Shown here: positions 16,822 to 25,439 of the stretch, piece by piece
Position numbering within the stretch: the first letter of the stretch is position 1
Layout of the letters: every line of letters starts with the position of its first letter
Notes under the pieces: generated by a model
Database searches by the model: none
The model's input: only the letters and a program-made list of their open reading frames with translations
Told to the model about the DNA's origin: nothing
Translations under genes and position numbers: made by a program
Assembly (NCBI RefSeq): GCF_000620865.1
Contig: NZ_KK211190.1
Location: forward strand, 186,001-250,000
Direction of reading: 5' to 3'
From: Exiguobacterium sibiricum 7-3
Lineage (GTDB): Bacteria; Bacillota; Bacilli; Exiguobacteriales; Exiguobacteriaceae
Length of the DNA stretch: 64,000 nucleotides

Positions 16822-17715
16822 TCATTCTTTTAAGGAATGGATTTCTCGAACAAACCGAATCCATTCCCGCGTCACGTAGGACTGATAACGCCCGGTTGGA
16901 ACAGCGACACCGAGTTGCCATGGCACACGGACATCAAGCGGAATCGTCTTAACACCGTTGATCGTCATTTGTTGAGCTAAAGACCGTGGAAGAACGGTCA
17001 CGGCATTGCCTTCAGCGACGAGTAAGCACAAGAAGTCCCATTGCGAGCTGACATGGGCGATCGTCGGTTGAAAACCTGCCGCTTCGCAAGCCTGTAAGAC
17101 GACATCGTGAAGGGAGAAGGTTTCATTGAAGAGAACGAACGGCATCTCGGCGACATCCGCCAGTGCAATCGACGACCGGTCAGCAAGCGGATGGTGTTCC
17201 GGTAAAAATAAATGCAGTTCTTCTTCAATAAAGGGATACACCGTCAAATGTTCATCGGCCGGAAAGACGGTGGCAATCAAATCGACTTCACCGGCAACGA
17301 CGGCCTTTTCAAGCGCATGTCCACCGGCTTCTGTAATTTCAATCGTCACCATCGGATAACGTTCACGGAACAGGCGAAGCAGACGTGGGAAAAATAAGGA
17401 ACCGATCAGAGGCGGTACACCGATTCGGATTGTTCCTTTCGTCAAGTGCATGACGTCGTAGAGATGGGATGGCAGATCAGCGAGCTGATTTAATATTTTT
17501 TCACCTTCGACAAGTAACGTTTCCCCGGCATCCGTTAACACAATTTGCCGTTTACTCCGATCAAACAGTTCGATATCCAGTTCTTCTTCTAAATGGCGGA
17601 CCATTTTACTGAGTGTCGGTTGCGTGACATGGAGGTGATCCGCTGCCCGGGTAAAACTTTTGAAGCGGGCGACTTCCGTAAAATATTCCAATTGGCGAAA
17701 ATCCATCTGATTCAC
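16822..17715 (-). CDS. LysR-family transcriptional regulator (CidR/YwbI-like)
   Basis: A 297-residue LTTR. Residues 4-64 are the winged helix-turn-helix (DFRQLEYFTEVARFKSFTRAADHLHVTQPTLSKMVRHLEEELDIELFDRS). The rest is the LysR substrate-binding domain (TIRIGVPPLIGSLFFPRLL...VDLIATVFP). The N-terminus resembles CidR/YwbI of Bacillus. It is divergent from 3-hydroxybutyrate dehydrogenase with a shared 105-bp region carrying a palindrome typical of LysR operators. It probably controls that gene and itself; the effector is unknown. ATG at 17715 or 17706 possible. Confidence 0.88.
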   Translation of the reverse strand: MNQMDFRQLEYFTEVARFKSFTRAADHLHVTQPTLSKMVRHLEEELDIELFDRSKRQIVLTDAGETLLVEGEKILNQLADLPSHLYDVMHLTKGTIRIGVPPLIGSLFFPRLLRLFRERYPMVTIEITEAGGHALEKAVVAGEVDLIATVFPADEHLTVYPFIEEELHLFLPEHHPLADRSSIALADVAEMPFVLFNETFSLHDVVLQACEAAGFQPTIAHVSSQWDFLCLLVAEGNAVTVLPRSLAQQMTINGVKTIPLDVRVPWQLGVAVPTGRYQSYVTREWIRFVREIHSLKE

Positions 17716-17727
17716 TCCTATTCGTTT

Positions 17728-17748
17728 TTGTTATATCTATCATAACAA
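17728..17748. promoter_or_regulatory. Probable LysR operator
   Basis: Perfect inverted repeat TTGTTAT-ATCTATC-ATAACAA in the divergent intergenic region. It contains the T-N11-A pattern used by LysR regulators, 13 bp upstream of the regulator's start and about 70 bp upstream of the dehydrogenase start. Confidence 0.7.
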
Positions 17749-17820
17749 GTATTCATTTTTATTATTTATTGTCTAAGCGTACAGTAAAAGAAACAAACGA
17801 GTAAAGAGGAGTAGATGAAG

Positions 17821-18603
17821 ATGAAACAACTTGAAGGAAAAGTCGCATTGATTACCGGAGCAGCAAGTGGGATCGGTCTTGAGATCGCAGAAGAATTTGC
17901 GCAAGAAGGTGCAAAAGTCGTGATTGTTGATTTACAGGAGAATGCAGCGAAACAGGCGGCAGAAACACTTCAAAGTAAAGGATTTGAAGCCTTTGCTGTG
18001 GCAGGGGATGTCACGAGTGAAGTTGCGATTCAGTCAAGTATCGAACAAACGATGAGTCATTATGGACGAATCGATATCGTCATTAACAATGCCGGTATGC
18101 AACACGTCTCACCAATCGAAGAGTTCTCGACTGAAAAATTCGATTTACTGCAAAGTATCATGTTGCGTGCGCCGTTCCTGTATACGAAATATGTCTTCCC
18201 AATCATGAAAAAACAAGGATTCGGCCGTATTTTAAACATGTCATCGATTAACGGATTAATCGGATTTGCCGGTAAAGCGGCTTACAACAGTGCGAAACAC
18301 GGTGTCATCGGTTTGACGAAAGTCGCAGCACTTGAAGGGGCGACATCCGGTATTACCGTCAATGCGATTTGCCCGGGTTATGTCGATACACCACTCGTCC
18401 AAAAACAATTGTCTTCGCTTGCCGAAACACGGAATGTGCCACTCGACCGTGTACTTGAAGAAGTCATCTATCCATTGGTGCCGCAACACCGTTTACTGCA
18501 AGTCAAAGAAATTGCGGACTACGCGATTTTCCTCGCGAGTGACAAAGCAGCCGGTGTCACCGGTCAAGCGGTTGTACTTGATGGGGGATATACGGCTCAA
18601 TAA
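17821..18603 (+). CDS. 3-hydroxybutyrate dehydrogenase (SDR, YxjF-like)
   Basis: Short-chain dehydrogenase of 260 residues, interconverting 3-hydroxybutyrate and acetoacetate with NAD(H). It has the TGAASGIG nucleotide-binding loop near residue 12, NNAG near 90, and catalytic Ser in MSSINGLIG with YNSAK. The segments MQHVSPIEEFS and DTPLVQKQL are typical of bacterial 3-HBDH rather than general SDRs. I prefer ATG 17821: AGAGGAG lies nine bases upstream, while ATG 17815 is only three bases from it. Partner CoA-transferase genes are absent. Divergent from and probably controlled by the LysR gene. Confidence 0.87.
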   Translation: MKQLEGKVALITGAASGIGLEIAEEFAQEGAKVVIVDLQENAAKQAAETLQSKGFEAFAVAGDVTSEVAIQSSIEQTMSHYGRIDIVINNAGMQHVSPIEEFSTEKFDLLQSIMLRAPFLYTKYVFPIMKKQGFGRILNMSSINGLIGFAGKAAYNSAKHGVIGLTKVAALEGATSGITVNAICPGYVDTPLVQKQLSSLAETRNVPLDRVLEEVIYPLVPQHRLLQVKEIADYAIFLASDKAAGVTGQAVVLDGGYTAQ

Positions 18604-18616
18604 GAACGAAAAAATA

Positions 18617-18650
18617 CCCTTTCTCCAAGCTAGAGAAAGGGATTTTTATA
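18617..18650. terminator. Bidirectional terminator
   Basis: CCCTTTCTC / GAGAAAGGG stem with loop CAAGCTA and flanking A/T runs, between the convergent dehydrogenase and YajQ genes. Confidence 0.9.
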
Positions 18651-18651
18651 C

Positions 18652-19146
18652 TTAACGGAAATTGAGGAACTGAACGTCGACCGATAATGGCAATTCGCGG
18701 ACGATTTGCATGACTTGCTGTAAGTCATCCCGCGATTTTCCTGTGACACGGATTTGATCGTCTTGAATCTGAGTTTTGACCTTGAGTTTTGATTCCTTGA
18801 CGGCATTGTTGATTTTTTTAGCATCATCACGATCGATTCCGCTTTTGAGAATCACGCGTTGACGGACCGTGTTTCCGGCTGCCTGCTCGACTTTTTCGTA
18901 TTGCAGGTTTTTCGTCGGGACTTCGCGTTTAATGAGTTTAGCTGTCAGGACGTCTTTGACTTGATCGAGTTTAAAATTGTCATCTGAGATCAGAATCAAA
19001 TCTTCTTTCTCGAGTTTCATGTCGCTTTTTGATCCTTTGAAATCAAAGCGGTTCGTGATTTCCTTTAAAGCGACTTGCATCGCGTTTTTGACTTCCTCGA
19101 TGTTGATTTGTGACACGATATCAAATGAATTGTCTTTTGCTGCCAT
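18652..19146 (-). CDS. YajQ family nucleotide-binding protein
   Basis: A 164-residue protein matching the YajQ/YitK family along its whole length: N-terminal [37 protein letters not shown] and C-terminal [22 protein letters not shown]. Members bind cyclic di-GMP in some bacteria and nucleic acids or tRNA in others; the role in Bacillales is unsettled. Cytoplasmic. A GGGGAG ribosome site is present. The diguanylate cyclase at 11190 offers a possible c-di-GMP source in this genome. Monocistronic, divergent from pullulanase. Confidence 0.93.
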   Translation of the reverse strand: MAAKDNSFDIVSQINIEEVKNAMQVALKEITNRFDFKGSKSDMKLEKEDLILISDDNFKLDQVKDVLTAKLIKREVPTKNLQYEKVEQAAGNTVRQRVILKSGIDRDDAKKINNAVKESKLKVKTQIQDDQIRVTGKSRDDLQQVMQIVRELPLSVDVQFLNFR

Positions 19147-19307
19147 AAAAATCTCCCCTTTCGTTCCACAACCATTTTAGCATATTTGTCCGCAGATGCT
19201 TTGACTTCACGCTGAAGTTTCGGCAAAAGAAAAAGGAAGAGAGACAGTCGAATCGTTCATCTGTATGAAATTTTGTTATAATGAAAACCATGAAATGAAA
19301 GGGGTGC

Positions 19308-21320
19308 ATGGCTTTGAAACAAACAGCAGATATGTTGACGCTCACACCAGAAGAGCTGGATGAGCGGTATGCCTATAGAGGATCGGATTTAGGAGCGACC
19401 TTTGATGAAAAAACGATACGGGTCCGTTTATGGGCACCGACGGCGGAACGTGTCGTGATTCGTTTGTACCGGACATTGCGGGCAAGGAAAGTTGAAGAAC
19501 TTGAATTGGCGGCAGATCAGCAGGGGACATTCGTCGTCGAACTGGATCGTGCTGTGTATGAAGGTTACTTTTATACGTTTCAAGCCAGCATCAACGGACA
19601 GAAAGTCGAAGCGGTCGATCCGTATGCGAAAGCAGTCGGGACAAATGGCAAACGGGGAGCATTAATTGATCCGTCCACCACTCAACCGGAGCGTTGGATT
19701 GAAGAACGCCCTCTGTTCCACTCGTCACAAGATGCTGTCATCTATGAATTACATGTTCGGGACGCGACGAGCCATTCGGCGAGTGGGGTTATCGAGCGTG
19801 GAACTTTTCGCGGATTGACGGAAGCAGGGACACGGACACCATCAGGCGGATTGACGGGGCTTGATTATCTGACGGATTTAGGTGTGACGCATGTCCAACT
19901 GCTTCCGATTTATGATTTCGGTTCAGTTAATGAGGCAGCGCCGAACGATCCGGATAACTACAACTGGGGATACGATCCCGTCAATTATTTTGCGCCGGAA
20001 GGATCCTACTCGTCCAACCCGGATGATCCGGCAGCGCGGATCCGGGAATTAAAAGCCTTGATTCAAGCTTTGCACGACCGAGGTATTCGTGTCGTAATGG
20101 ACGTGGTTTTTAATCACGTCTATGATGCGGAAACGGCACCACTCGGACAATTCGTCCCGGGTTATTTTTACCGGCAGGCAGCAGACGGAACACTTTCGAA
20201 TGGAAGCTTTTGTGGAAACGACACAGCATCAGAACGTTTCATGATGCGTAAGTTCATTCTCGATTGTGTAACGTACTGGGCAAAAGAGTATCATCTGGAC
20301 GGATTCCGGTTCGACTTGATGGGATTACATGATATCGAAACGATGAATCAAGTCCGTCATGCACTCGACCGGATTGATCCATCCATCTTGATTATCGGTG
20401 AAGGGTGGGATCTCGACACACCACTCGCAGTCGATCAAAAAGCCAACTACTTTAATGCGCCACAGATGCCGGGAATCGCCCATTTCAACAACGGACTACG
20501 TGATGGTGTCAAAGGTGACGTTCAGACACCGCTTGATCGAGGATTTATCAGTGGGGCTTTTGAGCGGACAAGTGAAGTCAAACGGGGAATCGCCGGAAAC
20601 GTCTCTTCTCAAGGGTTTGCGGATGAACCGAATCAAGTCGTTTCTTATGTCGAAGCACATGATGATTTGACGATTTGGGATAAATTGTCCGTGTCACGGC
20701 CGGAAGATACGGATGAGATCCGCCGGAAACGGCAAATGCTTGCGAATGCGATTATTTTAACCGGACAAGGCATTCCGTTTTTGCATGCGGGTCAAGAATT
20801 TTTCCGGACGAAAAATGGCATTCGTGACAGCTTCAATTCCGGAGAAATCGTTAATCAACTGGATTATGAGCGGGCAGAACAATTCCGTTTTGGTGTCGAA
20901 TATGTCAAAGGGTTGATTGCCCTGCGGCGTCAGTATCCGATGTTCCGTCTGGAAAACACAGCGATGATCCGGAAACATCTCCGTTTCCTTGAAGAAGGAG
21001 AAGGCATCATCGCCTATGAATTGAAACGAACGTACGAAGGATATGTTGAACGTCAGCGGGTGTACCACAATGCGACGGAACACGATGTGACAATCGAGTT
21101 ACCGAGCGGCGAGTTCGAAATTCTCGTCGAAGAAGGGGTTGTAAAAATCCATGCCCCTCGTCTGCATGAAGAAAAACAACTTATCGTAAAAGCACTATCG
21201 ACGACGGTCATTGCCGAACGGAAAGCAGATTATAAAAAATATGCGGTGGCAGGTGGCGCTGCACTGACGATTCTTGGTTTGCTGTATGCAGCGAACAAAA
21301 GACGCAAGAATAATAAATGA
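19308..21320 (+). CDS. pulA: Type I pullulanase with C-terminal membrane anchor
   Basis: A GH13 debranching enzyme that cuts alpha-1,6 links in pullulan, glycogen or branched dextrins. The N-terminal CBM48-like domain (RVRLWAPTAERVVIRLY) is followed by the pullulanase motif YNWGYDP near residue 218. Catalytic Asp336 (FRFDLM), Glu365 (GEGWD) and Asp near 452 (AHDDL) follow in the barrel. There is no signal peptide. The last 30 residues contain a hydrophobic segment (YAVAGGAALTILGLLYAA) followed by KRRKNNK, an apparent tail anchor that cytosolic AmyX-type enzymes do not usually have. GAAAGGGG ribosome site. Promoter TATAAT near 19279. Confidence 0.95.
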   Translation: MALKQTADMLTLTPEELDERYAYRGSDLGATFDEKTIRVRLWAPTAERVVIRLYRTLRARKVEELELAADQQGTFVVELDRAVYEGYFYTFQASINGQKVEAVDPYAKAVGTNGKRGALIDPSTTQPERWIEERPLFHSSQDAVIYELHVRDATSHSASGVIERGTFRGLTEAGTRTPSGGLTGLDYLTDLGVTHVQLLPIYDFGSVNEAAPNDPDNYNWGYDPVNYFAPEGSYSSNPDDPAARIRELKALIQALHDRGIRVVMDVVFNHVYDAETAPLGQFVPGYFYRQAADGTLSNGSFCGNDTASERFMMRKFILDCVTYWAKEYHLDGFRFDLMGLHDIETMNQVRHALDRIDPSILIIGEGWDLDTPLAVDQKANYFNAPQMPGIAHFNNGLRDGVKGDVQTPLDRGFISGAFERTSEVKRGIAGNVSSQGFADEPNQVVSYVEAHDDLTIWDKLSVSRPEDTDEIRRKRQMLANAIILTGQGIPFLHAGQEFFRTKNGIRDSFNSGEIVNQLDYERAEQFRFGVEYVKGLIALRRQYPMFRLENTAMIRKHLRFLEEGEGIIAYELKRTYEGYVERQRVYHNATEHDVTIELPSGEFEILVEEGVVKIHAPRLHEEKQLIVKALSTTVIAERKADYKKYAVAGGAALTILGLLYAANKRRKNNK

Positions 21321-21350
21321 CGTATTTTCAAAGAATGGGAAAATCGGAAG

Positions 21351-21385
21351 AATCGGGGTTCACTAACGTGGACTCCGATTTTTTT
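21351..21385 (+). terminator. Terminator of pulA (repeated sequence type)
   Basis: AATCGGGGTTCAC-TAAC-GTGGACTCCGATT plus T-run. The sequence is nearly the same as the terminator at 34676-34712. Confidence 0.9.
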
Positions 21386-21537
21386 AATACAGCCCTGCAG
21401 TCCAGAACGTGACAGTCGTGTTGCGGTGTCATCGTAATGACTTAATGATTTTTCACGTTTACTGTTTTAATTCAATGCTTAGGGGAACATACTATAAGTA
21501 GTATTTAGAGTGCTGGTTTTTTGAAAGGATGTATCTT

Positions 21538-22020
21538 ATGTTCGGCTTCAATGATATCTGGAAATTTTTCTTCTCGTTTTTTTTGTTATTACCAATCGTC
21601 ACGTTAATTCATGAGATGGGTCATTATTTTTTCGCACGCCTATTCGGCGGCAATATGGAAATCAACATCGGATCGGGAAAATCGTTATTACGTGTCGGAC
21701 CCATCCGCTTAAATCGTGTCTATTTCTGGGACGGATGGTGTCAGTATGAGGCACTTCGTCATGAAAATAAATTTACGAACATCACCGTCTACGCCGGTGG
21801 AGCTATCTTTAATCTGGCGAGCATCTTGATCGTGAACGGTTTGATTTATGCAGGCGTCTTTGAAACTTCGATTTTTACGTATCAATTCGCCTATTTCTCG
21901 TTCTACTTCATTTTCTTCTCGTTATTTCCGATCGATCATCCGAACGGTTATCCGAGTGATGGAAAAGCAATCGTCAATGTATTTCGTTACGGAAAGTCCG
22001 AATACAATCCGCAATCATGA
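21538..22020 (+). CDS. Short site-2-protease-like (M50) membrane protein
   Basis: About 160 residues with three or four membrane segments. The zinc-binding HEMGH lies near residue 24, and a second motif, DHPNGYPSDGKAI, lies near 140 where M50 proteases have their third zinc ligand (DG). The two-half layout matches minimal site-2-protease folds, but it is shorter than SpoIVFB or RasP and has no PDZ. The target is unknown. I choose ATG 21538: AAAGGA lies nine bases ahead, whereas ATG 21529 abuts it. Convergent with yycC across a terminator. Confidence 0.72.
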   Translation: MFGFNDIWKFFFSFFLLLPIVTLIHEMGHYFFARLFGGNMEINIGSGKSLLRVGPIRLNRVYFWDGWCQYEALRHENKFTNITVYAGGAIFNLASILIVNGLIYAGVFETSIFTYQFAYFSFYFIFFSLFPIDHPNGYPSDGKAIVNVFRYGKSEYNPQS

Positions 22021-22031
22021 GGATATGCAAA

Positions 22032-22082
22032 ATAATGCCCTTCTCTTCCTGCAATCAGTGCAAGAAAGAAGGGCATATTTTC
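22032..22082. terminator. Bidirectional terminator
   Basis: AATGCCCTTCT / AGAAGGGCAT stem with a long loop, followed by ATTTTC. Between the M50-like gene and yycC. Confidence 0.75.
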
Positions 22083-22083
22083 A

Positions 22084-22260
22084 TCATTTGTCTTGTGAAG
22101 ATGTGTCATCTGCAGGTGAAGACTTGGATTGTTCAGTCTCTAATTCGACCAGTTTTTGAATCAAAATATGCCGTGGCATATGCATTAACTGTTCGAGCGG
22201 CACATTGAGACGTTTCGAAAGTTCAACAGCTGTATCAGCAGACAGTTGTAGGGGTTTCAT
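22084..22260 (-). CDS. yycC: YycC-like small protein
   Basis: A 58-residue ORF: MKPLQLSADTAVELSKRLNV, then PLEQLMHMPRHILIQKLVEL, then a polar tail. An excellent AAGGAGG ribosome site sits ten bases ahead of ATG 22260. The LSA(D/E)TA.ELSK.L.VP.EQ.MHMP.HIL..KL.EL pattern matches the YycC-like family of small Bacillales proteins as I recall it. The function of the family is not known. Soluble and helical. Its promoter must lie in 22261-22366, which also precedes the divergent gene at 22376. Confidence 0.8.
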   Translation of the reverse strand: MKPLQLSADTAVELSKRLNVPLEQLMHMPRHILIQKLVELETEQSKSSPADDTSSQDK

Positions 22261-22375
22261 AGTTTACATACCTCCTTTTTGTTTAGCTTTAGTATACAGG
22301 ACATGTTCTTGGAGCGCATCGACAGTAGCTAGAAATGAAGAAGGTTGATACCGTAGGAAGTAGGAAGTGATGCGT

Positions 22376-23170
22376 ATGTATAAACCAGCCGCTGAGCTGT
22401 TGTTCCATGAATCTGTTTCACTCTTTGACCGATTCGGCGATGACCTGATTTTATATCGGGATCAAGGCGGGTTTACAAAATGTGATCTGGATTTGAGAAT
22501 ACGATGGGAGACAGCATGTGCGTATGTTCCGTTCACCTGGTTCTTTGAACCGGACGGATACCGTGTGTTCATCGTTTTTGAAGAAACTTCACTGTTTGGT
22601 TTACTAGATTTAAGAGACGGATGTCTCCAATATATGAATCGTCCCGTCATCTTTGCTGATGCATGGTTCAGTAATCTTTATGAATGGCGAGGCAATCAAA
22701 TTTTTATGTACTCGGCTGAGACCGATGTCGTTCGTTATTGTTTTGAAGAACAGGAAGGAACTTTCTCGGATTATGACGAAGCTCCTTTATTAGGACGTTT
22801 GATTGAACGGGGTTATCATCCGCAGTATGCGTTCGAACGTCTGTTGGCACCGGCAACGATGATTTCCTATGATGTGACTCAGTCGCGTTATGTCATTTGG
22901 GATGCGTTTACGGAACATGAACAATTGATTCCTTTTTCCGAGTACGACGATTATTTGCTGGTCGATAGCCGACACCATCTGTTTTCCATTACGGATGCCA
23001 ACCGATTCTATCTATATGAAAAAGATCAACTGAAATTTAAATTTGACGGGTGCCAGTCTTCCGTCCTGTTAAAGACGGTTTTGCTGGATGAAGCGGCACA
23101 GCGTCTGGCCATCGTTTCGACGTCGGCGAATTTCGGAAATACGTGGCTCCAAATTTTTCAAAAGACGTAA
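22376..23170 (+). CDS. Hypothetical protein, beta-rich
   Basis: About 264 residues, soluble, no signal peptide or membrane segment. I do not recognise a domain. The sequence is strand-rich with repeated aromatic blocks (YRVFIVFEETSLFGLLDLR, NQIFMYSAETDVVRYCFEE, SRYVIWDAFTEHEQLIPF, HHLFSITDANRFYLYEK), spaced about 40-60 residues apart, which suggests a beta-propeller-like fold. I choose ATG 22376 because AGGAAG lies eight bases upstream; GTG 22367 and ATG 22370 are alternatives. Followed by a terminator, so monocistronic. Confidence 0.65.
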   Translation: MYKPAAELLFHESVSLFDRFGDDLILYRDQGGFTKCDLDLRIRWETACAYVPFTWFFEPDGYRVFIVFEETSLFGLLDLRDGCLQYMNRPVIFADAWFSNLYEWRGNQIFMYSAETDVVRYCFEEQEGTFSDYDEAPLLGRLIERGYHPQYAFERLLAPATMISYDVTQSRYVIWDAFTEHEQLIPFSEYDDYLLVDSRHHLFSITDANRFYLYEKDQLKFKFDGCQSSVLLKTVLLDEAAQRLAIVSTSANFGNTWLQIFQKT

Positions 23171-23207
23171 ACACATCCTTTGTCTTAGCAGGCGAAGGAT
23201 GTGTTTT
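23169..23207 (+). terminator. Intrinsic terminator
   Basis: AACACATCCTT / AAGGATGTGTT stem, then TTGT. It follows the stop at 23170 and precedes the MMPL gene. Confidence 0.75.
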
Positions 23208-23230
23208 GTATACGGGGAGGAAGATGACAG

Positions 23231-25336
23231 ATGGAACGTTTTGGTCAATACGTCGTCCGTTTTCGAAAAGGTATCAGTGTCACCTGGATAGTCTTGTTGC
23301 TTCTGCTTGGTTATTTTGCGGTGCAACTACCGGATCAGCTTAAAGGAAACGGCTTTACCCGGGACGGAGAATTTCAACAAGTCGAACGCACGTTGGAACA
23401 AGAATTTAAGCAGGACCCTCATCAAATTATCGTTTTGTTTGAAGGAGAAACAGAAACCATCCGGCAGGAAATGGAGCGTCACGTCACTGCTTTTCGGACC
23501 ATTCAAGGCGTCGGACAGGTCGTCGGGGTACAGGAAAATCCGGAAGCTTTAAAAGACGGAAAAGGATACGTTTCAATCGGGATACCGAACATTGAACCGT
23601 CTTGGGTGAAGGCAGTGCAGGAAAAGCTCGATCCACAAGACGGTAGTACGATTCGACTAACAGGAGAACCGTTAATCGTCGACGACTTAAATACAGCATC
23701 GAAAAATGACTTGGTCCGGGCTGAATTGATTGGGGTACCGGCAGCGTTACTTGTCTTATTTCTCGTTTTTGGTACTCCACTTGCTGCCATCTTGCCGCTC
23801 ATCATGGGTCTCGTCACGTTCATTTTCGGGGCCGGGACGCTGTATTTCATCGCTGGACAACAGGAATTATCAATCTTTGTCTTAAATGCCGTAGCGATGA
23901 TTTCACTTGCCCTCGGAATCGATTTTTCCTTGCTTTACGTCAATCGTTTCCGGGAAGAACGGACTGCCGGACGGTCGATTACGGCGGCAGCGGAAGTCTC
24001 GGTCGCGACAGCCGGACGATCGATTTTATTTTCCGGGATTTGTGTGTTCGTCGGGTTGGCGGGTTTGCTCGTCATTGATGTCGACGTGTTTCAAGCGGTC
24101 GCAATCGGCACATTGGTCTCGGTGCTCGGGGCCGTCATCAGTGCTGTTACCTTGCTACCTGCCCTGCTCGCACTGCTAGGGGGGAGTCTGGAAAAAGGGC
24201 GGATTTTCAAGGCTGACTCGGAGCAAGGCGAAGTCCGGTGGCGTAAGTTGGCCCGGTTCGTCATGAAGCGTCCGGTTGCCGTCAGTTTATTTTCGTTGCT
24301 CCTGCTGTTGCCATGCTTAATTCCATTGCGTGATTTAGAGCTGAACATTCCGCAAGCAAGCGCGTTACCGGAAGATTATGAATCACGCCTCGCTTTTGAA
24401 GCGTGGGAAAAAACTTTTGGCGACGATGGGATCGATGCCGTCGTCTTACTGAAAGCTGATTTTCAAACGGAACAAGGTGTCGAAAAACTGGAAGCGTTGA
24501 CGACACGACTCGAAGCAGATGGCGGAGTAAGCAGTGTCGTTTCAGCGACGGCGCTGGCTGAAGCAAACGGACGGACCGTTTCCCAGCTTGCTGCGAGTGA
24601 ACAGGGGAAAGAACAGTTGGCGCCTTTGATTGCATTTGATCGAGGCATTGCTAGGATCAATGTCAAGTTGACGGGAGATCCGGGAGACAAGAGTTCACAA
24701 AAATGGGTCCGCGAAGTGCGGGATCAAGGGTATCAAGTCGGGGGACCCGCAGCCTTTAATCAGGAAATTTATGATGAAATCTACTCGAAGATGCCACTTG
24801 CGTTAGGTCTTGTCTTGCTTGCGACATTCATCATCCTGTTGTTTGCGTTCCAGTCGATCCTGATTCCGATTAAAGCAATCTTGATGAATCTGCTCAGCCT
24901 CGGTGCAACATTTGGTTTACTCGTCATTTTATTTGAATCAGGCTTGGTTTTCCCGGCCGAAACAATCGGTATTTTAACACCGGTCTTCATCTTCTCGCTT
25001 GTCTTCGGATTGTCGATGGATTATGAAGTGTTCCTCGTCTCACGAATGGAAGAATACTACGATGAGACCGGGAATAATGATCTCGCGACGGAAATGGGAC
25101 TGGCGAAAACGAGTAAAATCATCACCTCTGCCGCTTTAATCATGATTGTCGTCACCGGCGCATTTGCTTTTACAGGAGTCAGTCCGATCAAACAGCTCGG
25201 TGTCGGGATTGCTTTGGCGATTTTCATTGATGCGACCATCGTTCGGATGCTTCTCGTTCCGGCATTGATGAAGCTGTTCGGACACTGGAACTGGTGGTGG
25301 CCGGGCGGACGGCGAAAACGAAAATACCGGATCTGA
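23231..25336 (+). CDS. MMPL/RND-family membrane transporter (YdfJ-like)
   Basis: A 701-residue protein with two homologous halves, each with one leading membrane helix, a large extracytoplasmic domain (about 35-170 and 385-510) and five more helices. The hallmark loops LGIDFSLLYVNRFREE (first half) and FGLSMDYEVFLVSRMEEYY (second half) carry the conserved Asp-Tyr/Ser charge-relay positions. The family exports lipids, surfactants or drugs using the proton gradient. Substrate unknown. A GGGAGGAAG ribosome site precedes ATG 23231. No adjacent TetR/MarR regulator. Confidence 0.9.
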   Translation: MERFGQYVVRFRKGISVTWIVLLLLLGYFAVQLPDQLKGNGFTRDGEFQQVERTLEQEFKQDPHQIIVLFEGETETIRQEMERHVTAFRTIQGVGQVVGVQENPEALKDGKGYVSIGIPNIEPSWVKAVQEKLDPQDGSTIRLTGEPLIVDDLNTASKNDLVRAELIGVPAALLVLFLVFGTPLAAILPLIMGLVTFIFGAGTLYFIAGQQELSIFVLNAVAMISLALGIDFSLLYVNRFREERTAGRSITAAAEVSVATAGRSILFSGICVFVGLAGLLVIDVDVFQAVAIGTLVSVLGAVISAVTLLPALLALLGGSLEKGRIFKADSEQGEVRWRKLARFVMKRPVAVSLFSLLLLLPCLIPLRDLELNIPQASALPEDYESRLAFEAWEKTFGDDGIDAVVLLKADFQTEQGVEKLEALTTRLEADGGVSSVVSATALAEANGRTVSQLAASEQGKEQLAPLIAFDRGIARINVKLTGDPGDKSSQKWVREVRDQGYQVGGPAAFNQEIYDEIYSKMPLALGLVLLATFIILLFAFQSILIPIKAILMNLLSLGATFGLLVILFESGLVFPAETIGILTPVFIFSLVFGLSMDYEVFLVSRMEEYYDETGNNDLATEMGLAKTSKIITSAALIMIVVTGAFAFTGVSPIKQLGVGIALAIFIDATIVRMLLVPALMKLFGHWNWWWPGGRRKRKYRI

Positions 25337-25439
25337 TAAGTACTCAGAACATCAGTGAAGCACATCATTAGTCATTTAAAGCAGGACGAGCGTATACTGA
25401 CGATATTCAAGTTAAGATTTCAGAGGAGGATATGCTTCA

